DNA of 28,166 nt. Source: Alphaproteobacteria bacterium. GTDB lineage: Bacteria > Pseudomonadota > Alphaproteobacteria > Bin95. The stretch covers positions 1 through 28,166 of the forward strand of contig JAJECF010000129.1 in assembly GCA_022822125.1 (NCBI GenBank), written 5' to 3'. The translations under genes and the position numbers were made by a program. Position 1 is the stretch's first letter. The number at the start of each line of letters is the position of its first letter. The notes under the pieces are model-generated. The model worked only from the letters and a program-made list of their open reading frames with translations. It did no database searches and was not told the origin of the DNA. This document shows positions 7,287 through 15,715 of this stretch, one piece after another.

Positions 7287-7949
7287 ATGGAGCACAATTG
7301 GGATTTCTACACCGTCTTCATCGGTTACGAGGGCTGGTGGCTGAACGGCCTACTGGTCACGCTGGTCTATGCGATCGGCACTGTGGTCGGCGGGCTCATC
7401 ATCGGCGTCATCTGCGGCATGGGCCTGCTCGCCAACCGCTGGTGGCTGACCGTCCCGATCCACGCCTATGTCGAGTTGTTCCGCTGCACGCCGGTGCTGG
7501 TGCAGATTATCTGGTTCTTTTTCGCCCTGCCGATCATCATCCAGGTGGACCTGCCGGGCTGGCTCGCCGCCGGCATCGGGCTCACGCTCTATATGGGCTG
7601 TTTCGCGACCGAAATCTTCCGCGGCGGCATCATCTCCATCGACAAGGGCCAGTGGCAGGCGGCGCGGGCCATCGGCATGACCTACCCGGAGATGATGCGG
7701 CACATCATACTGCCGCAGGCCGTCCGCCGCATGGTGCCGCCTTTCGTCAACCAGTCGGTCATCCAGTTCAAGAACACGGCGCTGCTTTATGTCGTGGCGG
7801 TGCCGGACATGATGTACACGGGCTATCTGGTGGTAGCCGACACCTATCGTCCGCTGGAGGTCTATACGGGGGTCGCCATTGCCTATTTCATCCTGCTCTA
7901 CCCGGTGACGCAGTGGGGCAAGAGGCTGGAGGCGCGCCGTGACCGATAG
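7287..7949 (+). CDS. Polar amino-acid ABC transporter permease (HisM/GlnP family)
   Basis: This is a 220-residue inner-membrane protein with about five hydrophobic segments (near 22-44, 58-80, 88-112, 160-182 and 193-208). The cytoplasmic EAA loop, which docks on the ATPase, is visible at about 124-147 ([20 protein letters not shown]). The segment [15 protein letters not shown] before it is diagnostic for the polar amino-acid family. ATG 7287 follows a purine-rich site (ggagagaggaag). The ATPase gene overlaps its end by 11 bases. Only one permease gene is present, so it would act as a homodimer or need a second subunit encoded elsewhere. The matching binding protein is probably the one at 15716-16546, on the far side of the catabolic operon. 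Confidence 0.93.
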   Translation: MEHNWDFYTVFIGYEGWWLNGLLVTLVYAIGTVVGGLIIGVICGMGLLANRWWLTVPIHAYVELFRCTPVLVQIIWFFFALPIIIQVDLPGWLAAGIGLTLYMGCFATEIFRGGIISIDKGQWQAARAIGMTYPEMMRHIILPQAVRRMVPPFVNQSVIQFKNTALLYVVAVPDMMYTGYLVVADTYRPLEVYTGVAIAYFILLYPVTQWGKRLEARRDR

Positions 7950-8751
7950 CCCGGCAATGGAGACCTGCAACAGCGGCCGCCCGATGCTTTCGGTTCGCGG
8001 GCTGCGCAAGAGTTACGGCGCGGTGGAAGCGGTGCGCGACGTCTCGCTCGATGTCCATGCAGGCGAGGTGGTGGTCGTCATCGGCCCGTCCGGCTGCGGC
8101 AAGTCCACCACGCTGCGCTGCCTCAACCTCCTCGAGGAGCCGACCGGCGGCACGCTTCGCGTCGGCGACCGCGAACTGGACTTCGCCGACCGGCGCAGCC
8201 TGCCCACCGGCCGCAGCCTCGCGCGCTTCCGCGCCCGCTTCGGGATGGTGTTCCAGCAATTCGACCTCTTCGCCCACAAGACCGCCATCGAGAATGTGAT
8301 GATCGGGCCTGTGGTGGTCCGGAGGATGCCGGCCGCGGATGCGCGGCGCCTTGCGCTCGAACACCTTGCGCGCGTCGGGCTCTCGGGCATGGAGGACCGG
8401 CTGCCGCGAGAGCTTTCCGGCGGCCAGCAGCAGCGCGTCGCCATCGCCCGCGCGCTCGCCATGAAGCCGGAAGTGCTGCTGTTCGACGAAGTGACCTCCG
8501 CCCTGGACCCGGAACTGGTCGGCGAGGTGCTGGGCGTGATGAAGGATCTGGCCGGTGGCGGCGCGACCATGGTCGTCGTGACCCATGAAATGGCCTTCGC
8601 GCAGGATGTCGCGGACCGGGTGGTTTTCATGGACCGCGGCGAGGTGATTGAGGAAGGCACAGCCGAAGAGGTGCTCGCCAACCCGCAAAACCCCCGCACA
8701 AGGAGCTTCCTCGCGCGTTTCCGCCGCCATGAGAGCGAGGGCGGGGCGTAG
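7939..8751 (+). CDS. Polar amino-acid ABC transporter ATP-binding protein (HisP/GlnQ family)
   Basis: This 270-residue ATPase has all motifs: Walker [10 protein letters not shown] (49-57), Q-loop MVFQQFDLF (Q106/Q107), signature LSGGQQQR (159-166), Walker B VLLFDE with catalytic E184, D-loop SALDPE, and switch H216 (VVVTHEM). [13 protein letters not shown] after the Q-loop is typical of the amino-acid importer subfamily. The GTG at 7939 overlaps the permease end by 11 bases; an alternative ATG at 7957 is possible and would remove six poorly conserved residues. It powers uptake with the preceding permease. The gene converges on the aconitase X operon with only 7 bp between stops, and no terminator hairpin is evident there. 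Confidence 0.94.
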   Translation: MTDSPAMETCNSGRPMLSVRGLRKSYGAVEAVRDVSLDVHAGEVVVVIGPSGCGKSTTLRCLNLLEEPTGGTLRVGDRELDFADRRSLPTGRSLARFRARFGMVFQQFDLFAHKTAIENVMIGPVVVRRMPAADARRLALEHLARVGLSGMEDRLPRELSGGQQQRVAIARALAMKPEVLLFDEVTSALDPELVGEVLGVMKDLAGGGATMVVVTHEMAFAQDVADRVVFMDRGEVIEEGTAEEVLANPQNPRTRSFLARFRRHESEGGA

Positions 8752-8758
8752 AGGCCCT

Positions 8759-9178
8759 TCAGCCGTCTTCGTCGAGCAGTTCGACCGTGCCGGCCTCGCC
8801 GTCCACCGCGAGCAGGCTGTTGTCGCCGACCGTGTCCATGAGCGCCGACGCCACGCCAGCGATGACGGGAATGCCGGAGAGGATCGCGCCCTGGACCACG
8901 GACGGGTCGGGCAGCTCGTCCGTCAGAATGGCGAGCGGATGGGTGCCGTGCTGCTTCAACTGGTGGATGAAGCGCCAGGCCCCGGCCGAGCCTCGCGTCG
9001 AGGGCACAATCAGCACGCGGCCCGCGATGCTGCGCCCGCGAAGGTCGCTCAGCGCGCCGGTGACGCGGCCGGTGCGAATATCGAGGTCGCCGAGGAAGGA
9101 CACCGGCGTCGCCGAGAGCAGCGCCGCGCCCCGCGCCTTGCCCTTGACGAGTCCGCGCCCCGTGAACCGCGCCGCCAC
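8759..9178 (-). CDS. Aconitase X, small (swivel, DUF126-type) subunit
   Basis: This 139-residue protein matches the swivel domain of aconitase X: FTGRGLVKGKARGAALLS near the N-terminus, the phosphate/substrate loop VPSTRGSAGA (58-67) and the C-terminal LAVDGEAGTVELL. It starts with GTG 9176-9178, 7 bp after the stop of the large-subunit gene. In bacteria AcnX exists either as one fused chain or, as here, as two separate subunits. Experimentally characterised bacterial AcnX enzymes include cis-3-hydroxy-L-proline dehydratases; archaeal ones dehydrate mevalonate 5-phosphate. This is the last gene of the five-gene minus-strand operon. Confidence 0.88.
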   Translation of the reverse strand: MAARFTGRGLVKGKARGAALLSATPVSFLGDLDIRTGRVTGALSDLRGRSIAGRVLIVPSTRGSAGAWRFIHQLKQHGTHPLAILTDELPDPSVVQGAILSGIPVIAGVASALMDTVGDNSLLAVDGEAGTVELLDEDG

Positions 9179-9185
9179 CGCCCTG

Positions 9186-10448
9186 CTACCAGCGCGGCGC
9201 GAACCGGCCGGAGACGGCCGTCGCCACCGCGTTCTCCGTCGAGGTGAAGAGCGTCGGGCAGTGGATCATGTCGCGGATGTAGCGCGCCTGCTTGGCCGAA
9301 TCGACCACGATGGCCCGGAGTTCCGGCGGCTCGACGCCGAGCGCGGGGTCCGGCGAGCAGGTCCGCGCGAAATGGCAGGAGATCGGGCAGGTGTCGGCGA
9401 TGACCTTCGCGCCCGCCCCTTCCATGACGGTGAGAAGGCCGGCGTCGCGCGCCATTTCGCGGACATTGCGATTGGTCGTGATCCAGAGTTCGGCATTGCC
9501 GTGGACGCGGCGCCCGTCGAGCAGGGCGGCGTAATGCTTCATTTCCTCGAAGGAGGCGTGCGGGCAGCCCAGGTGGACGATGTCGAAACCGACCGCTTCC
9601 GGGCTGCAGAATTCCTCATAGACGGCGCTCAGCGCCACGTCATCCACCCGGAATTCCGGCAGGCCGGCCGCCAGGCGGGTCTCGTCGTCTTCCGCAAAGG
9701 GCGGCGTCACCCCCGGCAGCACGAACATCGCCACGCCGCCCGAAGTGGCCATGCCGACGCCGAGCGCGTCCAGTTCATCGAGGCTCGGACGGCGTGAAAG
9801 CCCTGAAACCAGCGGCACCGCATTGGCGGCATGGCCGCCTATGGCGTAACCGAGCGCGGTGAAATCCGAGGTGCCCTCCGGGCTGGCCTCCACCGCAAAC
9901 CGGTGCGTCGGCCGGCGGTTGGCCTCCAGATGCAGGCCGAATTTCGGGTAGCGCCCGGTCATGCCGGCATAGACGGCGAAGAACCCGTCCCGGTTCGAGC
10001 GCGCGCCCAGAACGGAGTTGCAGAACACGGTCACGCCCGACTCGATCGAGACCATATGCGTGTTCCATGTGGGCCAGTGCCCGGCCCAGTAGGGCGTGCA
10101 GGTGAAGCAGGGGCTGGAGCCCATGGCCCTGTGCGCGGCCTCCGCCCGCTGCTGGAGCCTGGCGAGCTTTTCCGGCGCGCCGGTCGCCGGCCAGTGCGCC
10201 ATGTCCGCATTGGCGATATTGCTGGAGGCCGGCACCGCCATGCGCGCGCCGTCCCGCGCCAGCCGCTCCATCAGTTCGACATCGCCCAGATACATCGCCA
10301 TGCCGGCATGGACATGGGCGTAGCCGATATCGACCATCTCCTCGGCATCGAAGGCCTCGCCGAGCTGGACGAGCGCCTCCATCGCCTCGCGCAACACCGC
10401 GCCTTCCGCCCCGTCCAGCATCGCCCTGTCGCGGTCCGAGAGGCGCAT
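9186..10448 (-). CDS. Aconitase X, large catalytic (DUF521-type) subunit
   Basis: This 420-residue protein has the AcnX catalytic domain: MYLGDVELME, SSNIANADMAHWP, PCFTCTPYW, VFCNSVLGARSNRDG, FDIVHLGCPHAS and ADTCPIS are family landmarks in the expected order. The conserved Cys residues in the last two (C295 and C354), with C143 or C114/C117, are the likely Fe-S ligands; which three or four bind metal cannot be decided by eye. The enzyme is a lyase/dehydratase working with the swivel subunit encoded 7 bp downstream. It starts 5 bp after the stop of the aspartate-dehydrogenase-like gene. A hydroxylated proline or related imino acid is a plausible substrate given the amino-acid importer and flavin oxidase nearby, but this is inference. 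Confidence 0.9.
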   Translation of the reverse strand: MRLSDRDRAMLDGAEGAVLREAMEALVQLGEAFDAEEMVDIGYAHVHAGMAMYLGDVELMERLARDGARMAVPASSNIANADMAHWPATGAPEKLARLQQRAEAAHRAMGSSPCFTCTPYWAGHWPTWNTHMVSIESGVTVFCNSVLGARSNRDGFFAVYAGMTGRYPKFGLHLEANRRPTHRFAVEASPEGTSDFTALGYAIGGHAANAVPLVSGLSRRPSLDELDALGVGMATSGGVAMFVLPGVTPPFAEDDETRLAAGLPEFRVDDVALSAVYEEFCSPEAVGFDIVHLGCPHASFEEMKHYAALLDGRRVHGNAELWITTNRNVREMARDAGLLTVMEGAGAKVIADTCPISCHFARTCSPDPALGVEPPELRAIVVDSAKQARYIRDMIHCPTLFTSTENAVATAVSGRFAPRW

Positions 10449-10453
10449 GGGGT

Positions 10454-11275
10454 TCAGCTTCCCACCCGGAGCGGCGCCCGCAATTCCCGCAGCGCCGCCA
10501 GGATGCTCGGCGCGACGATGCGGCTCGTCCGGTTGTTCTCCGGCGAGGGCAGGTTCTGCGAGGTCATGTCGAGCTCCACCGCCTCCGACACGACGCGCAG
10601 CCTGTGCCGGGCGCCCGGCAGGCGCGCATCGGCGAAAATCTCGATCTCCGTCGCATCGAGCCCGACGCCGGCAAGGCTGAGCGCCACCGCGACATTGAAA
10701 TGACGCGGAAAATGCCGCGCGGCTTCGCGGGCGCTGCCGGAAAAGACCGCGACCGGCCCGGCCGCGCCGAGATCGATGCCGCGCTCCGTCACATAGCTCT
10801 CATGCGCAAGCGATTCCGGGCGGATATGCGAGGTCAGCCGCACGGACCGGATGCCCGCCTCGCGCGCCGCCCGTAGGATATCGAGGCCCGGCATGGCGCC
10901 GCTGGCGATATGGAGCGTGCCGCCATGCGCGCCAGCGAGGTCGATCAGGTCCAGATTGACGGCGAGCGCGCCGACGCTGACGCAGACGACATGCGCGCCC
11001 GCGCGCACCGCCGGCTCCACAACGGCGCGGAAGCCTTCATAGGTCGCGCATTCCACGATGACGCCGGCATGATCCGGCAGGCGCTCCGCCGGCGCGACCT
11101 GCGCCTCCAGGCCGAGCGCCGCCGCCCGCCGCCGGGCGCGCTCCAGGTCGCGGGCAGATATGGCGGCGATTTCCAGCTCCGGCCTCGCCCGGACGGCCTC
11201 GACGAGTTGCCCCGCGACATTGCCGAAGCCGCCGAGCGCGACTTTCAGCGGAGGAGCGGCGGACTCGCCCGTCAT
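10454..11275 (-). CDS. Aspartate-dehydrogenase-like (NadX/DUF108 family) NAD(P)-dependent enzyme
   Basis: This 273-residue protein begins with a Rossmann fold (KVALGGFGNVAGQLVEA, glycine motif 15-22) and contains the NadX-type motif SGAMPGLDILRAA (125-137), the stretch HFPRHFNVAVALSLAGVG (188-205) and the end motif NLPSPENNRTS (241-251). NadX oxidises L-aspartate to iminosuccinate. Paralogues in catabolic clusters may oxidise or reduce other amino/imino acids. Its ATG overlaps the stop of the preceding enolase-superfamily gene (ATGA), so the two are probably translationally coupled. In this operon it may handle the imine or amine produced by its neighbours; the substrate is unknown. Confidence 0.82.
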   Translation of the reverse strand: MTGESAAPPLKVALGGFGNVAGQLVEAVRARPELEIAAISARDLERARRRAAALGLEAQVAPAERLPDHAGVIVECATYEGFRAVVEPAVRAGAHVVCVSVGALAVNLDLIDLAGAHGGTLHIASGAMPGLDILRAAREAGIRSVRLTSHIRPESLAHESYVTERGIDLGAAGPVAVFSGSAREAARHFPRHFNVAVALSLAGVGLDATEIEIFADARLPGARHRLRVVSEAVELDMTSQNLPSPENNRTSRIVAPSILAALRELRAPLRVGS

Positions 11276-12393
11276 TCGAACAGCAGGGTCCGGTATTTGG
11301 CCAGCCGGTCGGGATCGACCGCAATGCCGAGGCCCGGCCCGTCGGGCACATACACCATGCCGTCCCGCACGGGGAACGGCTCGGCCAGTATGTCCTCCTT
11401 GAGATAGTAGGAGGACATGTAGAACTCGCAGCCGAGATGCAGCTCCGGCAGGGCGGCCATCAGATGCGCGCCTGCAGCGTGCGCAATGCCGGTCTCGAAC
11501 ATGCAGCCGCCATAGACGTCGATGCCGCCGAGGCGCGCGATCGCCGCCACTTCCAGCGCGCGCCTTATGCCGCCCGACTTCATGATCTTGAGCGCGAAGA
11601 TGTCCGCAAGCCGCATCGAGACGCCCTCCATCGCCTCGCGCGGGTCGAACACCGACTCGTCCGCCATGACCGGCGTGTCCAACGCACGGGTTATTTCCGC
11701 GAGCGCGGCGCGTTCGTGGCGCTTCACCGGCTGTTCGATGAAGGTGAGCCCGAAGCTCTCCAGGTCGCGCAGCGTGCGGATGGCGTCCGTGGCCCTCAGC
11801 CCCTGGTTGTAGTCGATGCGCAGGCTGACGGCGTCACCGTAGAGCGCGCGCAGCTTTTCCAGACGCATCCGGTCGAAGCTGTGGTCGTCGAAGCCGGTCT
11901 TGATCTTGAGGATGCGTACGCCGTCGCCCGTGATGCGGGCGATATCGTCGAGATCGGCGTCGAAATCGGGATTGGCGACGGAGAAGCTGAGCGGCACACG
12001 GTCGCGGTGGCGGCCGCCCACAAGCTCCGAAACCGAAAGGCCGCTTATCTGTCCCGTTATGTCGAGAAGCGCGGCTTCGAGCGCGGCCTTCGCCTCCGGG
12101 CAGCCGACGACAACGCAGTCCGCCATCGCCATATGCCTCTCGACCTGCACGGGGTCCCGGCCCAGCAGATGCGGGCGCAGATGGACATGCAGCGCCGCCG
12201 CATTCGCCTCGACCGTGCCGGTGAAGACGGGCCAGGGCGACGCCTCGCCCCATCCGGTCAGGCCGTCGTCGGTCGTGACCTCCAGAATGGCGCTGTTGAC
12301 GCCCGCGACATCGCCGCTGCCATGGGAGTGGACCGCCTGGACCGGGACCTCGACGACATGAACCCGCAGCCGCTCGATCTTCCGGCGGCTCAC
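11272..12393 (-). CDS. Enolase-superfamily enzyme, muconate-cycloisomerase subgroup
   Basis: This is a 373-residue protein with capping domain (~1-125) and (beta/alpha)8 barrel. Catalytic residues sit as in muconate lactonizing enzyme: K163-x-K165 (ILKIKTG), metal ligands D194 (RIDYNQ), E220 (FIEQP) and D245 (MADES), and second base K269 (ALKIMKSGG). The end (DILAEPFPV, PDGPGLGI) also resembles that subgroup, whose members include cycloisomerases, N-succinylamino-acid racemases, dipeptide epimerases and a cis-3-hydroxy-L-proline dehydratase. I prefer GTG 12391-12393, which overlaps the stop of the ThDP gene as GTGA; GTG 12400-12402 is the alternative. No other gene of aromatic muconate degradation is nearby, so an amino-acid-directed racemase/dehydratase role is more likely than lactonization. 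Confidence 0.87.
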   Translation of the reverse strand: MSRRKIERLRVHVVEVPVQAVHSHGSGDVAGVNSAILEVTTDDGLTGWGEASPWPVFTGTVEANAAALHVHLRPHLLGRDPVQVERHMAMADCVVVGCPEAKAALEAALLDITGQISGLSVSELVGGRHRDRVPLSFSVANPDFDADLDDIARITGDGVRILKIKTGFDDHSFDRMRLEKLRALYGDAVSLRIDYNQGLRATDAIRTLRDLESFGLTFIEQPVKRHERAALAEITRALDTPVMADESVFDPREAMEGVSMRLADIFALKIMKSGGIRRALEVAAIARLGGIDVYGGCMFETGIAHAAGAHLMAALPELHLGCEFYMSSYYLKEDILAEPFPVRDGMVYVPDGPGLGIAVDPDRLAKYRTLLFE

Positions 12394-14096
12394 GCGATCC
12401 ACTCGCTCACGGGCGCGGCCGCTTCGTTCAGCGGCTGGCTGATGACATCGACCAGCGCCGGGCCGTCATGCTCCACGGCTTCCCTGAGCGTGGCTTCGAG
12501 CATGTCGGGGTCTTCCACCCGCCAGGATTTGACCCCGAAGGCGGAGGCGATGGCGGCATGATCGGAACGGTCGAAATCGACGGAGAAATAGCGCTCGCCG
12601 AAACCGGCCCGCTGGCCCGCCTTGATCCAGCCGAACACGGCGTTGGAAAACACCACGAAGGTGATCGGCATCCGCCGCCGCGTGACCGTCTCGAACTCCC
12701 CGCAGGTGAAACCGAAACTGCCGTCGCCCATCAGCGAGACGACCTTGCGGTCCGGGCGGCCCACCCAGGCCCCCATGGCGGCGGACATGGCGTAGCCGAG
12801 CGCGCCATGCGCCCGGTTGGAGAAGAGCGTGCGGCCGGCGGTCCGCAACTCGTAATAGGCGGACACATAGGGGCAGGGCGTGCCGGGGTCGGCGACCACG
12901 ATGGCGTCGTCATCGAGCACGGCGCGCAGCGCGGCGATGGTCCGTTCGGGCTTGATCGGCCGGTCGCGGCTCTCCGCCAACGGCCGGAACGCCGCCCATT
13001 TCTTCGCCCTGGCGGGCGCAACCGCCGCCGCCCCGCCGAAGCCCGCAGGCGGGGCCTCGCGTGCGTCGAGCAGATGGTTGAGCGCCCGGAGCCCCAGCCG
13101 GGCATCGCAGACCATCGCGGCCTCCGTCCGGTAGGAAGCGGCGATGACATGCGGGTCGCAGTCGAGATGGAGGATGCGCACACTCTTTGCCGGCGTCCGC
13201 CAGCGCTCGGTCGTGACCGAACCCGCCCGGCAACCGATGAAGACCACGAGGTCTGCCGCTTCCAGCAATTCGCGGGTTGCCGGCACGCCGCCATTGGCGC
13301 CGACCACGCCCACATTGTTCGGATGCGTCTCCGGCAGGCTGCCCTGGCCGGAAACGGTGGTCGCCACGGCGATGTCGAGCCGCTCGACGAAACGGCGGAA
13401 CTCGTCTTCGCCGCCCGCAAGCACGATGCCGCCGCCGCAGACGATCGCCGGGAACCGGGCGGACAGCAGCGCCTCCAGCACCGCCGCCGCGTCTTCCTCC
13501 GGCGGCGCTGCGGGAAAGGCCGGATAGGCGGTGTGGCGCGGCTCAGCCCAGATCGTATCCGGATCGACGGGCGCGCGCTGCACGTCGATGGGGAAGCCCA
13601 GATGCGCCGCGCCCGGCCGGCCCGAGGTCATGGCGCGGAAGGCGGCGCGCACCATGTCGGGCAGCATGTCGGAACGGTTGACGACCGCGTTCCACTTGGT
13701 TAGCGGGCGCATCAGCCCGTCCTGGTCGAGCTCGGTCAGCGGGTAGTGGCCGCGTGAGGAAACAGCGACATCGGAGGTGATCGAGAGGATCGGCACGGAA
13801 GACTCGTTCGCCTCCACCAGCCCCGGCAGGATATAGGTCGCGCCGCCGCCGGACGGGCCCTCGCAGATGCCGGGCCGGTGCGTCACGCGCGCATAGCCGT
13901 CCGCCATATAGGCCGCGGAGCGCTCGTCGCGCGTCAATATGTGCTCGATGCCGTGGTCGAGGCGGTAGAGCGCGTCGTAGAAGGGCAGCGTCGTGTCCCC
14001 GCAAAGACCGAAAATATGCCGGACGCCATGCGCCCCCAGCATCCGGACCATCGCCTCCGCGCCGTTCATAAGGTTGCCGGAACCGTCCTGTGCCAT
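12390..14096 (-). CDS. Thiamine-diphosphate-dependent enzyme, acetolactate-synthase-like
   Basis: This is a 568-residue protein with three domains: N-terminal pyrimidine-binding domain with the catalytic Glu (E58 in LTRDERSAAYMADGYARV), central domain (~200-340) and C-terminal pyrophosphate-binding domain with GDGSF (457-461) and N485 (SNAVFGW) of the Mg-ThDP motif. Relatives include acetolactate synthase, glyoxylate carboligase, sulfoacetaldehyde acetyltransferase and oxalyl-CoA decarboxylase; I cannot choose among them. ATG 14096 fits the family length; ATG 14069 is an alternative, and the open frame further upstream crosses the divergent promoter region. It is the first gene of the five-gene minus-strand operon and would decarboxylate or carboligate a 2-oxo acid made by the other enzymes. 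Confidence 0.88.
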   Translation of the reverse strand: MAQDGSGNLMNGAEAMVRMLGAHGVRHIFGLCGDTTLPFYDALYRLDHGIEHILTRDERSAAYMADGYARVTHRPGICEGPSGGGATYILPGLVEANESSVPILSITSDVAVSSRGHYPLTELDQDGLMRPLTKWNAVVNRSDMLPDMVRAAFRAMTSGRPGAAHLGFPIDVQRAPVDPDTIWAEPRHTAYPAFPAAPPEEDAAAVLEALLSARFPAIVCGGGIVLAGGEDEFRRFVERLDIAVATTVSGQGSLPETHPNNVGVVGANGGVPATRELLEAADLVVFIGCRAGSVTTERWRTPAKSVRILHLDCDPHVIAASYRTEAAMVCDARLGLRALNHLLDAREAPPAGFGGAAAVAPARAKKWAAFRPLAESRDRPIKPERTIAALRAVLDDDAIVVADPGTPCPYVSAYYELRTAGRTLFSNRAHGALGYAMSAAMGAWVGRPDRKVVSLMGDGSFGFTCGEFETVTRRRMPITFVVFSNAVFGWIKAGQRAGFGERYFSVDFDRSDHAAIASAFGVKSWRVEDPDMLEATLREAVEHDGPALVDVISQPLNEAAAPVSEWIA

Positions 14097-14149
14097 ATGA
14101 ACCCCGATCCGCCCCTGGCTGTCCCCCAAAAGGCCTGCGACGCACTTGT

Positions 14150-14179
14150 TTGACAGTGTCGCCGCCCGTTCCGTATAGG
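14150..14179 (+). promoter_or_regulatory. Sigma70-type promoter for the MmgE/PrpD and binding-protein genes
   Basis: A perfect -35 box TTGACA (14150-14155) and TATAGG (14174-14179) are separated by 18 bp and point right, 65 bp before the ATG at 14245. The site lies in the 148-bp divergent region between the two transcription units of the locus, so a shared regulator could act here. No clear operator palindrome was recognised. Confidence 0.5.
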
Positions 14180-14244
14180 GGCCGTAAAGCCGGGTCAATA
14201 GCAGCCGGCGCCCGTTCCGGGGCCCCGCAGGAGGGAGCCTGCCG

Positions 14245-15651
14245 ATGCCGAGAGCCCCCGTCACGCAAGCGCTTGCGGAATTCGTCGCTTCGCGGTCCTT
14301 CGACACCTTGCCGGCGGATGTTGCGGACTATATCGCCCTGCTGGTCTTCGACGGCGTCGGCACGCTGGCCGCCGCCACCCATCCGCTCGTCACCTCCAGC
14401 GCCGGCGTCGGGGCTTTCGCAGCGGCGCATGGCGGGCGGGGGCCGGCGACGCTGATCGGCCAGGCGATGAAGACGGATATCGTCACGGCCGCGCTCGCCA
14501 ACGGCACGCGCGGCTATGCGGTCGATATGGAGCCGCACCACCCGGAAGCGATCCTGCATCCCGTTGCGGTCATGCTGCCGACGGCGCTGGCGCTTTGCGA
14601 GGCCCGCGAGCGCAGCGGGCGGGCGCTGCTGGCAGCCGTCGCCACAGGCTGCGAGGTGGCCTACCGGGTTTCGATGGCGATGAAGCCGAAGGAGCTCTAT
14701 GCGCTCGGCTTCCACCCTTCCGCGGTCTGCGGAACCTTCGGGGCCGCCGCCGCCGCGGCCGTCCTGCTGAAGCTGGACGCCGGGCAAACCGTCCGCGCGC
14801 TCGGCCTCGCCGGCCTCCAGGCCTCGGGGCTGATGGCCTGGGAGGACGACCCGCGCGAGGACGCCCGCCCCTTCCAGATGGGCATGGCGGCGCGCAACGG
14901 CGTCACTGCCGCCCTGCTCGCGGAAGGCGGTTTCGGGGCGCCCGACCGCATCTTCGACGGCGGCCACAATGCGCTCCACGCCTTCAGCCGCATCGCATCG
15001 GCGGAACCGCTGCTGGAAGGCCTCGGAACGAGCTGGCTCGGCGTGACGGAACTCGCGGTCAAGCCCTACCCTTGCGTCGCCTTCCTGCATCCGGCGCTCG
15101 ATGCGCTGGCGGGCCTCGTCGTCGAGCACGGGATCGCCGCGCGGGATGTGGAGTCCGTCCGGCTCCGTTTCGCCGAGTCCGGCTGCCATTGCGTGGACGA
15201 CAATCCGCTCAAGAGCCATTCCGCCCAGTATGTGCTGCCGGTGCGGCTTGCGCGCGGCGGCCTCGATTTCACCGACCTGTTCCGGGACCTCCGGCGGAGC
15301 GACGCCGAGGTCGCGCGCCTGGCCGCCAACACGCAAGTCGTGCGCGACAGGGGCGAGTTCGAGGCGCTGTTCCCGGATTTCTACGCCGGGGAGGTAACAC
15401 TGGCGCTCCGGGACGGCTCCAGCCTGTCGCGCCGGTCCGACATTGCGCGCGGCTATCCCGAAGCGCCGCTGCCGCAGGAGGAGGTCGAGGCCAAGTTCGA
15501 CCGCCTCGCCGGTGCCGTCGCAACGCCGGAGCGGAGCAGAGCGCTCAAGGCGGCCGCGGCCGGACTTCGGGATGCAGAGAGCATCGCGCCACTCGCCGCG
15601 CTGCTGGGCGAACCCGCGCTGGCGGCGCGCGAAACGGACGCGGCGGGATAA
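14245..15651 (+). CDS. MmgE/PrpD-family protein
   Basis: This 468-residue protein is of the 2-methylcitrate dehydratase/aconitate decarboxylase fold. Family landmarks are VFDGVGTLAAA (35-45), the active-site region VDMEPHHPEAILHP (93-106, with D94 and several His), GFHPSAVCGTFGAAAAA (155-171, H157) and the conserved basic segment LAVKPYPCVAFLHP. Members include PrpD, cis-aconitate decarboxylase and iminodisuccinate epimerase, all acting on polycarboxylic acids by abstracting a proton alpha to a carboxylate. GGAGGGAG precedes the ATG at 14245. It is transcribed divergently from the ThDP operon and followed 64 bp later by the binding-protein gene. Together with AcnX this gives the locus two unrelated dehydratase/lyase-type scaffolds in addition to the enolase-superfamily enzyme. 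Confidence 0.88.
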   Translation: MPRAPVTQALAEFVASRSFDTLPADVADYIALLVFDGVGTLAAATHPLVTSSAGVGAFAAAHGGRGPATLIGQAMKTDIVTAALANGTRGYAVDMEPHHPEAILHPVAVMLPTALALCEARERSGRALLAAVATGCEVAYRVSMAMKPKELYALGFHPSAVCGTFGAAAAAAVLLKLDAGQTVRALGLAGLQASGLMAWEDDPREDARPFQMGMAARNGVTAALLAEGGFGAPDRIFDGGHNALHAFSRIASAEPLLEGLGTSWLGVTELAVKPYPCVAFLHPALDALAGLVVEHGIAARDVESVRLRFAESGCHCVDDNPLKSHSAQYVLPVRLARGGLDFTDLFRDLRRSDAEVARLAANTQVVRDRGEFEALFPDFYAGEVTLALRDGSSLSRRSDIARGYPEAPLPQEEVEAKFDRLAGAVATPERSRALKAAAAGLRDAESIAPLAALLGEPALAARETDAAG

Positions 15652-15715
15652 TCTCCTTGCCCGCCGGCCGCCTACGGCGGAATATCCCGCGTCTCTCACA
15701 AGGAGGAAGGGCCTC

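Noticed and set aside
15652..15715. Possible hairpin (ccgccggccgcctacggcgg) between the PrpD-family and binding-protein genes
   Set aside because: The pairing is short and imperfect with no following T run. It may modulate expression but is not a supportable terminator.
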